From the NCBI GenBank assembly GCA_964653855.1, contig CAZZFV010000001.1, forward strand, positions 124,001 to 188,000: a stretch of DNA of 64,000 nt. Reading direction: 5' to 3'. A program made the position numbers and the translations under genes. This DNA comes from RGIG3528 sp964653855 (GTDB taxonomy: Bacteria; Bacillota; Clostridia; Lachnospirales; Lachnospiraceae). Positions 52,430 to 59,974 of the stretch are shown one piece after another. Under the pieces are notes generated by a model that was not told the DNA's origin, did no database searches, and worked only from the letters and a program-made list of their open reading frames with translations. Numbering within the stretch: the stretch's first letter is position 1; each line of letters begins with the position of its first letter.

Positions 52430-52475
52430 CGGTAATGATTTTTTCATTATAAAAAAATATCTGGAGGACCAAAGT

Positions 52476-52895
52476 ATGATACAAATTATCGCAGGTGAAA
52501 AGGGAAAAGGCAAAACAAAAATCGTTCTTGACAAGGCAAATTCAGAGGTTTTGACAGCCAAGGGAAGTGTCATTTACATTGACAAGAACTCAAAGCATAT
52601 GTATGAGCTGAACAACAAGATCAGACTCATCAATGCGAAAGACTATTTTATCACGAATGCGGATCAGTTTCTCGGATTTATCAGCGGAATGATTTCGCAA
52701 AACCATGATATTGCAACCATTTACCTTGACAGCTTTCTTACCGTTGCCAACATTGATATGTCGGGTGTTGAAAGGGTTTTTGAACAGCTTCAGGTTCTCT
52801 CCGGATCTTTTAACGTAGATTTTGTTTTGAGCGTTTCCGCAAATGCCGCAGAACTTCCCGAATCCGTAAAAGGAAACGTAATTGTATCACTTTAA
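52476..52895 (+). CDS. Small P-loop protein of unknown function
   Basis: A 139-residue protein that I do not recognise by name. A P-loop at the very N-terminus (AGEKGKGKTK, residues 6-15) and a possible Walker B (ATIYLDSFL near 80-88) suggest a compact ATPase; the rest alternates strands and helices like a truncated RecA/ParA-type core. It has no membrane span and no HTH. TGGAGGACC lies 7 bases before the ATG. It lies 46 bases after mgsA and before a long hairpin, so it may be the last gene of the min transcript. Proteins like this may be labelled PilT-related in databases, but there is nothing here to support pilus function. Confidence 0.75.
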   Translation: MIQIIAGEKGKGKTKIVLDKANSEVLTAKGSVIYIDKNSKHMYELNNKIRLINAKDYFITNADQFLGFISGMISQNHDIATIYLDSFLTVANIDMSGVERVFEQLQVLSGSFNVDFVLSVSANAAELPESVKGNVIVSL

Positions 52896-52912
52896 TCAAT
52901 CTGTTATGAATA

Positions 52913-52952
52913 TGAACACGAGGTGAGGGCGCGTCCTTCACCCTCGTGTTCA
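52913..52952 (+). other. Long hairpin without T-run after the P-loop gene
   Basis: TGAACACGAGG (52913-52923) pairs with CCTCGTGTTCA (52942-52952), and TGAGGG with CCTTCA inside it, with one bulged C and one wobble: about 17 pairs around loop CGCGT. The sequence after it (CATTTATTATTG) lacks a clear U tract. It could be an atypical terminator or an mRNA-stabilising structure. Confidence 0.65.
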
Positions 52953-52986
52953 CATTTATTATTGAACGTGATTTATGGAGAGTGCT

Positions 52987-54369
52987 TTGGACAACAAAAA
53001 TAACAACAATACAACCATAAATCAAAAACAAAAGAAGAGAATAAATCTTGGTGTCATAATTTTTTTGTTTATTCTCGTATATCTTGTTATTCGTGTCTAT
53101 ATACCCTTTTCAAAGGAAGAGATTTCGATTTATTCGGTCGAAGAAGGCTCGATTTATTTGAAAAAAACCTATAAGGGGCTCATAGTACGCGATGAAAAAT
53201 GTGTTTATTCGGGCCTCTCGGGATTCGTGAATTACTATGTAACCGCGGGAGACAGAGTAAAAAAAGACGAAAATATTTGCTCAATCGGAAGTAATATAGC
53301 GCTTTACGATAAATTAAAGGCGGAAAACAACAATACAACGCTTGATTCATCCGATTTTAAGCTTTTAAAAACCGAAACCAAGGAAATTTACCTTGAATCA
53401 ACCGACTTCAGGGATTTTGCTTTAAACAGTGACAGACTTTCAAATTATTACCAAAAATTGATCGACCTAAAGTTACTTGAGAGTCTTGATGAAATCGTAT
53501 ACAATACCGGCATTACGGCCGATTTTAACATAATAAAAAGTGAATTTTCGGGAATCGTCTCTTATGAAACGGACGGACTTGAAAATGTTACGGAATCCGA
53601 TTTTTCAAATGCCTCGTTTGACGATGAATATAAGGTTATAAACGCATACGAAACAAGGGAAAAGGGAACGGGCGAATTCTTATATAAAATTATCGCTTCC
53701 GAAAATTGGAAGATAATCATTCGCCTTGATGACGACATATATGATTCCGTTTCCGAAAAAAGTAAGCTTAGTTTTTGCATAAACGGAGACAAGGAAATAA
53801 CCGCTCCCGTGTACTTTGCAAAATGCGGTGAAAATTATTTTGCGATTGTCTCGATGGAAGAATATTTGATAAATTATCTTGACGAAAGATTTTTGGATAT
53901 CACATTCAATACGGAAGACACGGTAGGCATAAAAATACCTGCGTCGGCGCTTACGTATAAGGAGTTTTACAGAATACCGGACGAATATTTTATTGAGCAG
54001 GACGGGCAGACGGGACTTATAACGGAAAATACATCTGATTCCGCGACCGAAAAAACATATTACTTTTTAAAGACGGATGTGTTCCTTTCGGAAAACGGAT
54101 TTAAATATATAAGCACCGATCAAATCGATTCCGGAACATATATTGTTTCAAACGATTACAAAACAAGCTCGATGATTTATCTTTTTGGGATCAGGCTTTG
54201 CGGCGCATACAATGTAAACAACGGTTATTCTGTTTTTAAGCGCCTTGAAATCATTGAAACCGGATCCGATTACGTGATTGCCAAAAAAAATTCCGCATCG
54301 GGGATAGCCATTTACGATCATATAGCTCTTAATGCGGATGAAATAAACGAGGGTGAAATAATTTATTGA
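52987..54369 (+). CDS. HlyD-like membrane protein next to sepF
   Basis: A 460-residue protein with a short Asn/Gln-rich basic N-terminus, one membrane span at about residues 20-40 (LGVIIFLFILVYLVIRVYI), and a large extracytoplasmic part. After the span comes a lipoyl/barrel-sandwich-like segment (SGLSGFVNYYVTAGDRVKKD) typical of HlyD-family adaptors, then a beta-rich C-terminal half. No ABC or other exporter is encoded nearby. The TTG at 52987 is chosen since GGAG sits 6 bases before it; an in-frame ATG at 52975 has no ribosome site. The gene is followed by sepF and divIVA, which suggests an envelope or division role; that is inference. Confidence 0.7.
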   Translation: MDNKNNNNTTINQKQKKRINLGVIIFLFILVYLVIRVYIPFSKEEISIYSVEEGSIYLKKTYKGLIVRDEKCVYSGLSGFVNYYVTAGDRVKKDENICSIGSNIALYDKLKAENNNTTLDSSDFKLLKTETKEIYLESTDFRDFALNSDRLSNYYQKLIDLKLLESLDEIVYNTGITADFNIIKSEFSGIVSYETDGLENVTESDFSNASFDDEYKVINAYETREKGTGEFLYKIIASENWKIIIRLDDDIYDSVSEKSKLSFCINGDKEITAPVYFAKCGENYFAIVSMEEYLINYLDERFLDITFNTEDTVGIKIPASALTYKEFYRIPDEYFIEQDGQTGLITENTSDSATEKTYYFLKTDVFLSENGFKYISTDQIDSGTYIVSNDYKTSSMIYLFGIRLCGAYNVNNGYSVFKRLEIIETGSDYVIAKKNSASGIAIYDHIALNADEINEGEIIY

Positions 54370-54417
54370 TTTTATTCGAATTTTTGGGGAAAATAAAACC
54401 TTTTAAAAGGAGATTTT

Positions 54418-55002
54418 ATGGGAAAATTTGTTAAAAAGCTTTTGGATGCGATAAGACTTACGGACGACGATGACTTTGAGAACGAAGAAGAGGATTCGGA
54501 AGAAGAAGAAAACGAATCGAATCGGAAGCCCGAATCCAAGATCAGAAGATACGAAGAAGATTCGGACGATGAAGAAAATGAAGATAACGAGGAAGAAGAC
54601 ACGGAAGCACCCGCATACAGGAGAAACTTTTTAAAGGGGAATTCTTCCGTCACATCCTCTTATTCGCAAAAAAGAGCCGCCGTTCCGCTTCGTTCGACGA
54701 TAGCGGACAGACGAATTTATGTGCTTAACCCGAAGTCCTTTGAGGATGCACAGGAAGTTTGCGAAACGCTTAAAACGGGCGGTGTTATATTTTTGAATTT
54801 TGAAGGCGTTAAGTACGAGCTTGCGCAAAGACTTATGGATTTTGCGGGTGGAAGCGTTTATGCGCTTGACGGTCAAATATATCAAATCACCGGCTACAGT
54901 TTTATTGTGGCTCCGCGCGACATGGATATAGAGGGAGATATATTGGCGCAAATTAATTCTGCCGGAAGCAAATTTCCCTATTTTCAAAACAGAAACAATT
55001 AA
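54418..55002 (+). CDS. sepF: Cell division protein SepF
   Basis: SepF bundles FtsZ filaments and tethers them to the membrane. The 194-residue protein has an amphipathic N-terminal start (MGKFVKKLLDAIRL), a strongly acidic disordered linker (about 18-68), and the SepF/DUF552 core from about 97 (RRIYVLNPKSFEDAQEV, then LKTGGVIFLNFEG, LAQRLMDFAGGSVYALDGQ and YSFIVAPRDMDIEGD). AAAAGGAG precedes the ATG. With divIVA 18 bases downstream it is a standard Firmicute division pair. Confidence 0.93.
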   Translation: MGKFVKKLLDAIRLTDDDDFENEEEDSEEEENESNRKPESKIRRYEEDSDDEENEDNEEEDTEAPAYRRNFLKGNSSVTSSYSQKRAAVPLRSTIADRRIYVLNPKSFEDAQEVCETLKTGGVIFLNFEGVKYELAQRLMDFAGGSVYALDGQIYQITGYSFIVAPRDMDIEGDILAQINSAGSKFPYFQNRNN

Positions 55003-55020
55003 TTATACGGAGGAAAAGTA

Positions 55021-55593
55021 ATGTTAACACCCGTTGAAATACAAAATAAGGTGTTTAAGGCAGGCGGTCTCGGATACGACAAAAAAGACGTTGACGCATT
55101 TTTAAGAGAAGTTGCCGAAAACTATGAAGAGCTTTACACGGACAAACTCGATCTGGAAGAAAAATTGAGTGAGCTCACCAAAGAACTCAGTCACTATAAG
55201 CTTATCGAAAAAACAATGCAAAAAGCGCTCGTTCTTGCCGAAAAAACGGCCGAGGACACAAAGAACAACGCAATTCAGAACGCAAAGCAAATAGAAGACG
55301 AGGCTGTTTTACGTTCGCAGCAAATTTTAAACGATGCGAGAAACGAACTTGAGAATTTAAACAGGCAGATTATTTCGATGTATCAGGCATTCGAAACATA
55401 CAAGGTGAACGTGAGAAACCTTTCGAATGCACAAATTGAGCTTGTCAATTCCGAAGCCTTTAATATACCGGTGAATCTCGGGAATTTATCGGATCTTAAC
55501 GATTATCAAAACGTAGTTTCTGAGCCGCAGGAAAATTCCGAAACTACCGAAGCTCATGAAGACGGCTTTGAATTTATAGAAAGTGAAAATTAA
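55021..55593 (+). CDS. divIVA: DivIVA family cell division protein
   Basis: DivIVA binds negatively curved membrane at poles and septa and recruits partners. The 190-residue protein begins MLTPVEIQNKVFKAGGLGYD, then KKDVDAFLREVAENYEELY; together these are the DivIVA lipid-binding domain. A coiled coil covers about 35-125 (heptad pattern, Lys/Glu-rich), and the tail is acidic. CGGAGG is 8 bases before the ATG. lspA follows after 6 bases. Confidence 0.95.
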   Translation: MLTPVEIQNKVFKAGGLGYDKKDVDAFLREVAENYEELYTDKLDLEEKLSELTKELSHYKLIEKTMQKALVLAEKTAEDTKNNAIQNAKQIEDEAVLRSQQILNDARNELENLNRQIISMYQAFETYKVNVRNLSNAQIELVNSEAFNIPVNLGNLSDLNDYQNVVSEPQENSETTEAHEDGFEFIESEN

Positions 55594-55599
55594 AGACCG

Positions 55600-56157
55600 A
55601 TGGACAAGAAACTTAAAAAAACCGATTTTGTAATCCAATGGCTTTTATGCGCTTTGCTTGTTTTCATCGATCAAATTACAAAGCATTATGTAAGACTTTA
55701 TCTTTCGGGCGGCAAAAAGATAGATATAATAAAAAATGTTTTTTGCCTTCAATATCTTGAAAACAGAGGCTCGGTGTGGGGAATATTGCAAGGACGGATT
55801 TCGTTTTTGCTTATTGTGACGATTGTCTTACTTATATTACTTATGTACTTATATATACGTATTCCGAAGAATGTTTTTTATAGGCCCCTTCTCATACTTG
55901 ACGTAATTATGATTGCGGGCGCGATAGGAAACACGATTGACAGAGTAGTTTTCGGATATGTGACCGATTTTTTGTATTTTGAACTTATTAATTTTCCCAT
56001 TTTTAACTTTGCGGATTGTCTTATTACGTGTGTTGCCGTAATTACGATCGTATTTATAATGACACGCTACAAAGACGTTGAATTTGATTTCTTACGACCC
56101 ACAAAATCAAAATCCGAAAAGGATAATACAGATGGAAAAAGTGATACTCACAATTGA
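55600..56157 (+). CDS. lspA: Lipoprotein signal peptidase (signal peptidase II)
   Basis: LspA cleaves signal peptides of lipoproteins after lipidation. The 185-residue protein has four membrane spans. The first carries LVFIDQITKHYVRLYL, with YLENRGSVWGIL near 49-60, the catalytic-Asp motif GAIGNTIDRVVFGYVTDFL near 106-124 and the second Asp in FPIFNFADCLIT near 131. It has a charged C-terminal tail longer than usual that overlaps the next gene by 26 bases. lspA-rluD pairing is common. Confidence 0.96.
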   Translation: MDKKLKKTDFVIQWLLCALLVFIDQITKHYVRLYLSGGKKIDIIKNVFCLQYLENRGSVWGILQGRISFLLIVTIVLLILLMYLYIRIPKNVFYRPLLILDVIMIAGAIGNTIDRVVFGYVTDFLYFELINFPIFNFADCLITCVAVITIVFIMTRYKDVEFDFLRPTKSKSEKDNTDGKSDTHN

Positions 56158-57043
56158 TACGGAAGACACCGATTTAAGGATCGATAAATTACTTGCCCTT
56201 AATTTCGGTGACTATTCAAGAACCGCTGTTCAACGTTTAATTGATGGCGGTTTTGTTTTGGTTTCGGGTAAAAAAGTGAAGGCAAGCTATAAGCCCGACT
56301 TCGGTGAAAATGTCGAGATTTGTTTCCCGGATGCCGAAGCACCGGAGATTAATGCAGAAAACATACCACTTGATATTTTATACGAGGATAACGACATAAT
56401 TGTGGTAAACAAGCCGAAGGGCATGGTCGTGCACCCAGCATGCGGTCATTACACGGGAACGCTTGTGAATGCGCTTATGTATCATTGCAAGGACTCGCTT
56501 TCCGGAATAAACGGGATAATGCGTCCGGGAATCGTGCACAGAATCGACAAAGACACGACGGGAGTGCTTGTCGCGTGTAAAAACGATTTTGCGCACAGGA
56601 GCCTTGCGGAACAGTTAAAAGTTCATTCGATAACAAGAAAATATACGGCGATCGCAAACGGGATTTTTAAGGATAAGAGCGGGAGAATAGAGACCTTTTT
56701 GGGACGTGACCCAAAAGACCGAAAAAAAATGGCCGTTGTGAAAGAAGGAAAAAACGCAATCACAAATTATACGGTGCTTGAAGAACTAAAGGATAAATAT
56801 TCCTATATCGAGTGTCGTCTCGAAACAGGCCGCACGCATCAAATAAGGGTGCATATGGCATACATAGGGCATCCTCTGCTCGGGGACACGGTTTATGGGC
56901 ACGAAGACAAAAAGTTTAACTTAACCGGTCAGACCTTGCACGCGAAAACGCTCGGATTTATTCATCCGACAACCGGCAAATATGTGGAATTTGAAGCCAA
57001 AGAACCCGAATACTTTTTAAATCTTTTAAAGGTGTTACGTTAA
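56132..57043 (+). CDS. rluD: RluA/RluD family 23S rRNA pseudouridine synthase
   Basis: A 303-residue RNA pseudouridine synthase with an N-terminal S4-like domain (LRIDKLLALNFGDYSRTAVQ near 14) and the RluA catalytic core: VVNKPKGMVVHPACGHYTG near 90 and the catalytic aspartate in VHRIDKDTTGVLV near 136. Later come LETGRTHQIRVHMAYIGHPL and GDTVYG. The ATG at 56132 fits the family start and follows AGGATAA; longer in-frame starts would overlap lspA by about 80 bases. The target is probably 23S rRNA; whether it is strictly RluD (helix 69) is not certain. Confidence 0.93.
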   Translation: MEKVILTIDTEDTDLRIDKLLALNFGDYSRTAVQRLIDGGFVLVSGKKVKASYKPDFGENVEICFPDAEAPEINAENIPLDILYEDNDIIVVNKPKGMVVHPACGHYTGTLVNALMYHCKDSLSGINGIMRPGIVHRIDKDTTGVLVACKNDFAHRSLAEQLKVHSITRKYTAIANGIFKDKSGRIETFLGRDPKDRKKMAVVKEGKNAITNYTVLEELKDKYSYIECRLETGRTHQIRVHMAYIGHPLLGDTVYGHEDKKFNLTGQTLHAKTLGFIHPTTGKYVEFEAKEPEYFLNLLKVLR

Positions 57044-58288
57044 ATGAAAAGAAACATAACGAAAATGCTTGAAAAATGGAATAAGGAAGCAAATAATCCT
57101 TTATTTTTGTCGGGCATTTTCGGTGTGGGAAAAACGTATATATGTAACGACTTTGCAAAAAACAATTTTGAATCTTACTTTTGGTTTAAATTGCCAAAAA
57201 AGAATAATTTGGATTTCGGTACGGAAAACACAAATCCCGAAGTTTTTTTGCAAAATTATTTTGAAGCGGATATCGATATCTTAAGAACAAGTCCCGTTAT
57301 TTTTGACGATACGGAAGAAAATATCGGCTTTTTTAAAACGTTGCTTAAATTCGCCGTCGCAAACAATTGCAAATGGATTTTTGTTTCGGAGTATGACTGG
57401 ACACGGGAAACGGTGAACCGGGACAATATCACATTTTTAAAAATGTATCCGATGCAATTTGACGAATTTCTCGTTGCGTCGGGCAACGAATGGTATTCTG
57501 AAATCATAAAAACGCATACGGGTATTTTTAAGAAAATTCCCGATATGGTGCATACGGAGCTTATTTCGAATTTTGACGAATATATGTGGGTCGGCGGAAT
57601 GCCGGGAGTTTTAAACGAATATTTTTTGCTTAAAAACGAAATAAATACAACACGTAAGCAGGAAGAAACAAAAAAGCTTGTTTATTTGTTAAACGAGAAA
57701 AGGGAATCGATACTTAAAATAAATCAAATAACGGATGCGGTTGATTTTAATTTATCATGTCAAACAAAAAAATTTGTGATAAAGAGCCTTGGGACAAATG
57801 TGTCGCTTTCAGATTTTGAAGATAAAATAGGTGATCTCATTTTAAAAGGAAAGCTTTTAAAAGAAGAAATTTTACAGGAAGAGAATATAGAAAAATCTTC
57901 AAAATTCAAGCTTTATTATCCCGAATTCTCATTTTTACCGACTATGAATTTTAATGAAATTACAGATGTAGAATATAAGGCAAGGGAAGAAAATTATATA
58001 TTTGAGACGTTAATACAAAATGAAATTAAAGCTTTATTTTGGGATTCCGGAAACAATGCGAGATTAAATTTTGTTTTGGACGCGGGGGACTTAAAAATCA
58101 TCGCAGACTACAGAAGTGACAATAAGTCAAACGCAAAGAGCATAGAGTCGTTCAAAAATAAAACGGGATACGGTAAAACACTTAAAATATCAAGTTCTAA
58201 TTTTGTAGATAACGGGGATGTAAAAAACATCCCGGCATATTCTTTGTTTTCTGTGGACAATGAGTTTTTACAAAAAAATTTTTCGTAA
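57044..58288 (+). CDS. ATPase of the AAA_14 / DUF4143 type
   Basis: A 414-residue protein with a P-loop near the N-terminus (LFLSGIFGVGKTYICNDF near 20-37), a Walker B-like SPVIFDDTEENIGFF near 83, and a sensor-like KWIFVSEYDWTRE. Then comes YPMQFDEFLVASGNEWY, the conserved segment of AAA_14 proteins. The C-terminal half resembles DUF4143 (nuclease-like, LYYPEFSFLPTMNFNE then ENYIFETLIQNEIKALFWDSG, in parts), though its expected Asp/Glu-Lys residues are partly blurred. It begins directly after the rluD stop and looks more AT-rich than its neighbours, so it may be a later arrival. The function of this family is unknown. Confidence 0.75.
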   Translation: MKRNITKMLEKWNKEANNPLFLSGIFGVGKTYICNDFAKNNFESYFWFKLPKKNNLDFGTENTNPEVFLQNYFEADIDILRTSPVIFDDTEENIGFFKTLLKFAVANNCKWIFVSEYDWTRETVNRDNITFLKMYPMQFDEFLVASGNEWYSEIIKTHTGIFKKIPDMVHTELISNFDEYMWVGGMPGVLNEYFLLKNEINTTRKQEETKKLVYLLNEKRESILKINQITDAVDFNLSCQTKKFVIKSLGTNVSLSDFEDKIGDLILKGKLLKEEILQEENIEKSSKFKLYYPEFSFLPTMNFNEITDVEYKAREENYIFETLIQNEIKALFWDSGNNARLNFVLDAGDLKIIADYRSDNKSNAKSIESFKNKTGYGKTLKISSSNFVDNGDVKNIPAYSLFSVDNEFLQKNFS

Positions 58289-58315
58289 AAAGCCTTATTT
58301 TAAGCATTTCCGCGG

Positions 58316-58345
58316 TTGACATTTTAACTTCTATGGTGGTAGAAT
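58316..58345 (+). promoter_or_regulatory. Strong promoter of the BlaI-like repressor
   Basis: A perfect TTGACA (58316-58321), 18 bases, TAGAAT (58340-58345) with TG one base upstream of the -10. Confidence 0.75.
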
Positions 58346-58347
58346 AT

Positions 58348-58360
58348 CGATTGTGAATCG
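58348..58360 (+). promoter_or_regulatory. Possible operator at the BlaI-like gene start site
   Basis: CGATT GTG AATCG, 5-base perfect arms around three bases, beginning 2 bases after the -10 and covering the expected transcription start. It does not match the TACA/TGTA operator of staphylococcal BlaI/MecI. Confidence 0.35.
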
Positions 58361-58420
58361 CGTGGCGGTGGTCGGGTAAATTTGCCGCACGGGTTTAAAT
58401 TTGTATTCGAGGGGTATATT

Positions 58421-58801
58421 ATGGAAGAAGTCATTCGTTTGCATGAAGGCGAATTAAATGTCATGGAATTGTTGTGGGCAAACGAGCGCCTTGCGGCCAA
58501 GGACATTGCCGCAATAATCAAAGATTATGTCGGCTGGGAGAAAAACACGACCTATACCGTAATCAATCGTTTGATTGCAAAAGGAGCCATAAAACGCGAG
58601 GATCCGGGTTATTATTGCAAGGCCGCAATAACCAAAAAAGAAATGCAAAAAATCGAAACGGATGCCTTGATTGACAAGGTTTACGGAGGAAAAATAGGAA
58701 ATCTTTTTACGGAATATTTGCGTGACGAAAAATTACAACCCGCAGATCTTATCACACTCGAAAATATTGTAAGAGAAATGAAAAGATTCGTTTTGAAATA
58801 G
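58421..58801 (+). CDS. BlaI/MecI/CopY family transcriptional repressor
   Basis: A 126-residue winged-helix protein: LHEGELNVMELLWANERLAAKDI near residues 6-28, in parts, is the family N-terminus. WEKNTTYTVINRLIAKGAIKR near 41-61, in parts, is the recognition helix and wing, followed by a helical dimer domain. Relatives control beta-lactamase, mecA or copper genes through a sensor protease, or act alone. No blaR1-type sensor or resistance gene is adjacent, so the target is unknown. The ATG at 58421 follows GAGGGG. It converges on the recombinase gene with only 13 bases between the two. Confidence 0.87.
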   Translation: MEEVIRLHEGELNVMELLWANERLAAKDIAAIIKDYVGWEKNTTYTVINRLIAKGAIKREDPGYYCKAAITKKEMQKIETDALIDKVYGGKIGNLFTEYLRDEKLQPADLITLENIVREMKRFVLK

Positions 58802-58814
58802 AATTTGATTTAAT

Positions 58815-59876
58815 TTACTTATTTTTCCTCAGCTTTACGGCATCTTTTGCCATAAGCTTTCTTTCTTCGTCTATTGCCGCATAATGCTTCTTTGTCGTGT
58901 TTACGTCCTTGTGTCCGAGAACTTCCGCCACAAGATAAATATCGCCGGTTTCCTTGTATAATTCGGTGCCGTAGGTGCTGCGTAATTTATGCGGCGTAAT
59001 TTTTTTTGTGGAAACGGCGGATGCTGCATATTTTTTAACGAGAACCTCGACATTTCTCACGCAAATTCTTGTTTTTCTGTTTGAAAGAAAAAGGGCATTT
59101 TCGTGACCGGATTCGGGGATAATTTTTTTTCTTTGATCAATGTACGCCGTAAGTGCCGCATAAACTTCATCGCCGAAATAAACAAAAGACTCGTTTCCGC
59201 CTTTTCTTACGATATTTATTTTGTGATTGTCGAGATCCACATCGTTTAAGTCAAGCCCGACGCATTCCGACACACGGATTCCGGTGCCGAGCATGAGAGT
59301 CGTTATCGCAAGATCCCTTACCTTGTTTTTGTCATGAAAAGCCGTCGCCGATTTCGATATGTTTTTTGTTCCTTCTTCGACGGTATTAAGAAAATCCGAA
59401 ACTTCGTTACCGTTCATACGTATAATGTTTTTTTCGTGAATCTTCGGAACGCTTACCTGTAATGTGGGATTTTCCGAAATTATTTTGTGCGAATGATAAT
59501 ATTTATACATCGAGCGAAGCGACGAAAGCTTTCTTTTGATTCCGGACGCGGAATTTGTGCAAACTTTGCCGTCCGAAGTTTCATAGCACTTTAAATATTC
59601 AAGATATTCCTCAATGTCTTCGGCGGTAAAATTTTCGAGAACCGTCGGGTCGTTCATTGATTTAAAATCTTTGTTTTTGAAATAAGGATTGTTTTCTTTG
59701 ACGAACGAAAAGAAAACTTTCAAATCCTCGGCGTAAGCGATTCTTGTGCGTGATTCGGTTGTTTGTTCGATGCCTCTGAAAAAAGATTTAACAAAATTCG
59801 GAAGCGAATTTAAGAGCTCGCGTAATTTTTTAACACCTTCAATATTTTGTTGTTCATGATAGGTTTTTGTTTTCAT
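58815..59876 (-). CDS. Tyrosine recombinase (XerC/XerD-like)
   Basis: A 353-residue site-specific recombinase. An N-terminal SAM-like core-binding domain (about 22-135) precedes the catalytic domain, where all expected residues are present: Arg201 (LGTGIRVSECVG), Lys225 in the beta-hairpin (NIVRKGGNESFV), His296/Arg299 (ITPHKLRSTYG), His322 (LGHKDVNTTKKHY) and Tyr332. A short extra loop (EEGTKNISKSATAFH) lies before Arg201. It is the last gene of a minus-strand run after rsfS. The neighbours are housekeeping genes, which argues for a chromosomal Xer role rather than a phage integrase. The ribosome site is weak (AGAGAAC). Confidence 0.9.
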   Translation of the reverse strand: MKTKTYHEQQNIEGVKKLRELLNSLPNFVKSFFRGIEQTTESRTRIAYAEDLKVFFSFVKENNPYFKNKDFKSMNDPTVLENFTAEDIEEYLEYLKCYETSDGKVCTNSASGIKRKLSSLRSMYKYYHSHKIISENPTLQVSVPKIHEKNIIRMNGNEVSDFLNTVEEGTKNISKSATAFHDKNKVRDLAITTLMLGTGIRVSECVGLDLNDVDLDNHKINIVRKGGNESFVYFGDEVYAALTAYIDQRKKIIPESGHENALFLSNRKTRICVRNVEVLVKKYAASAVSTKKITPHKLRSTYGTELYKETGDIYLVAEVLGHKDVNTTKKHYAAIDEERKLMAKDAVKLRKNK

Positions 59877-59902
59877 GTACTGTTCTCTTAAAAAAACGCA
59901 AT

Positions 59903-59936
59903 ATTATTTCGTTAAACTCGCGTTTGGCGAAATAAT
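59903..59936 (-). repeat. Interrupted palindrome upstream of the recombinase gene
   Basis: On the plus strand ATTATTTCGTTAAAC (59903-59917), four bases TCGC, then GTTTGGCGAAATAAT (59922-59936): 13 of 15 positions are complementary. It ends 27 bases upstream of the recombinase ATG. The size and symmetry are like a tyrosine-recombinase core site or a repressor operator; it could also fold in RNA as a hairpin. Confidence 0.6.
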
Positions 59937-59974
59937 GTATTTCAAAGTTAACCGCTCTTTTCGCCCGTGTAAAA

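Noticed and set aside
58815..59936. Prophage or integrative element around the tyrosine recombinase
   Set aside because: No phage, conjugation or cargo genes and no direct repeats that would serve as attachment sites; neighbours are housekeeping genes.
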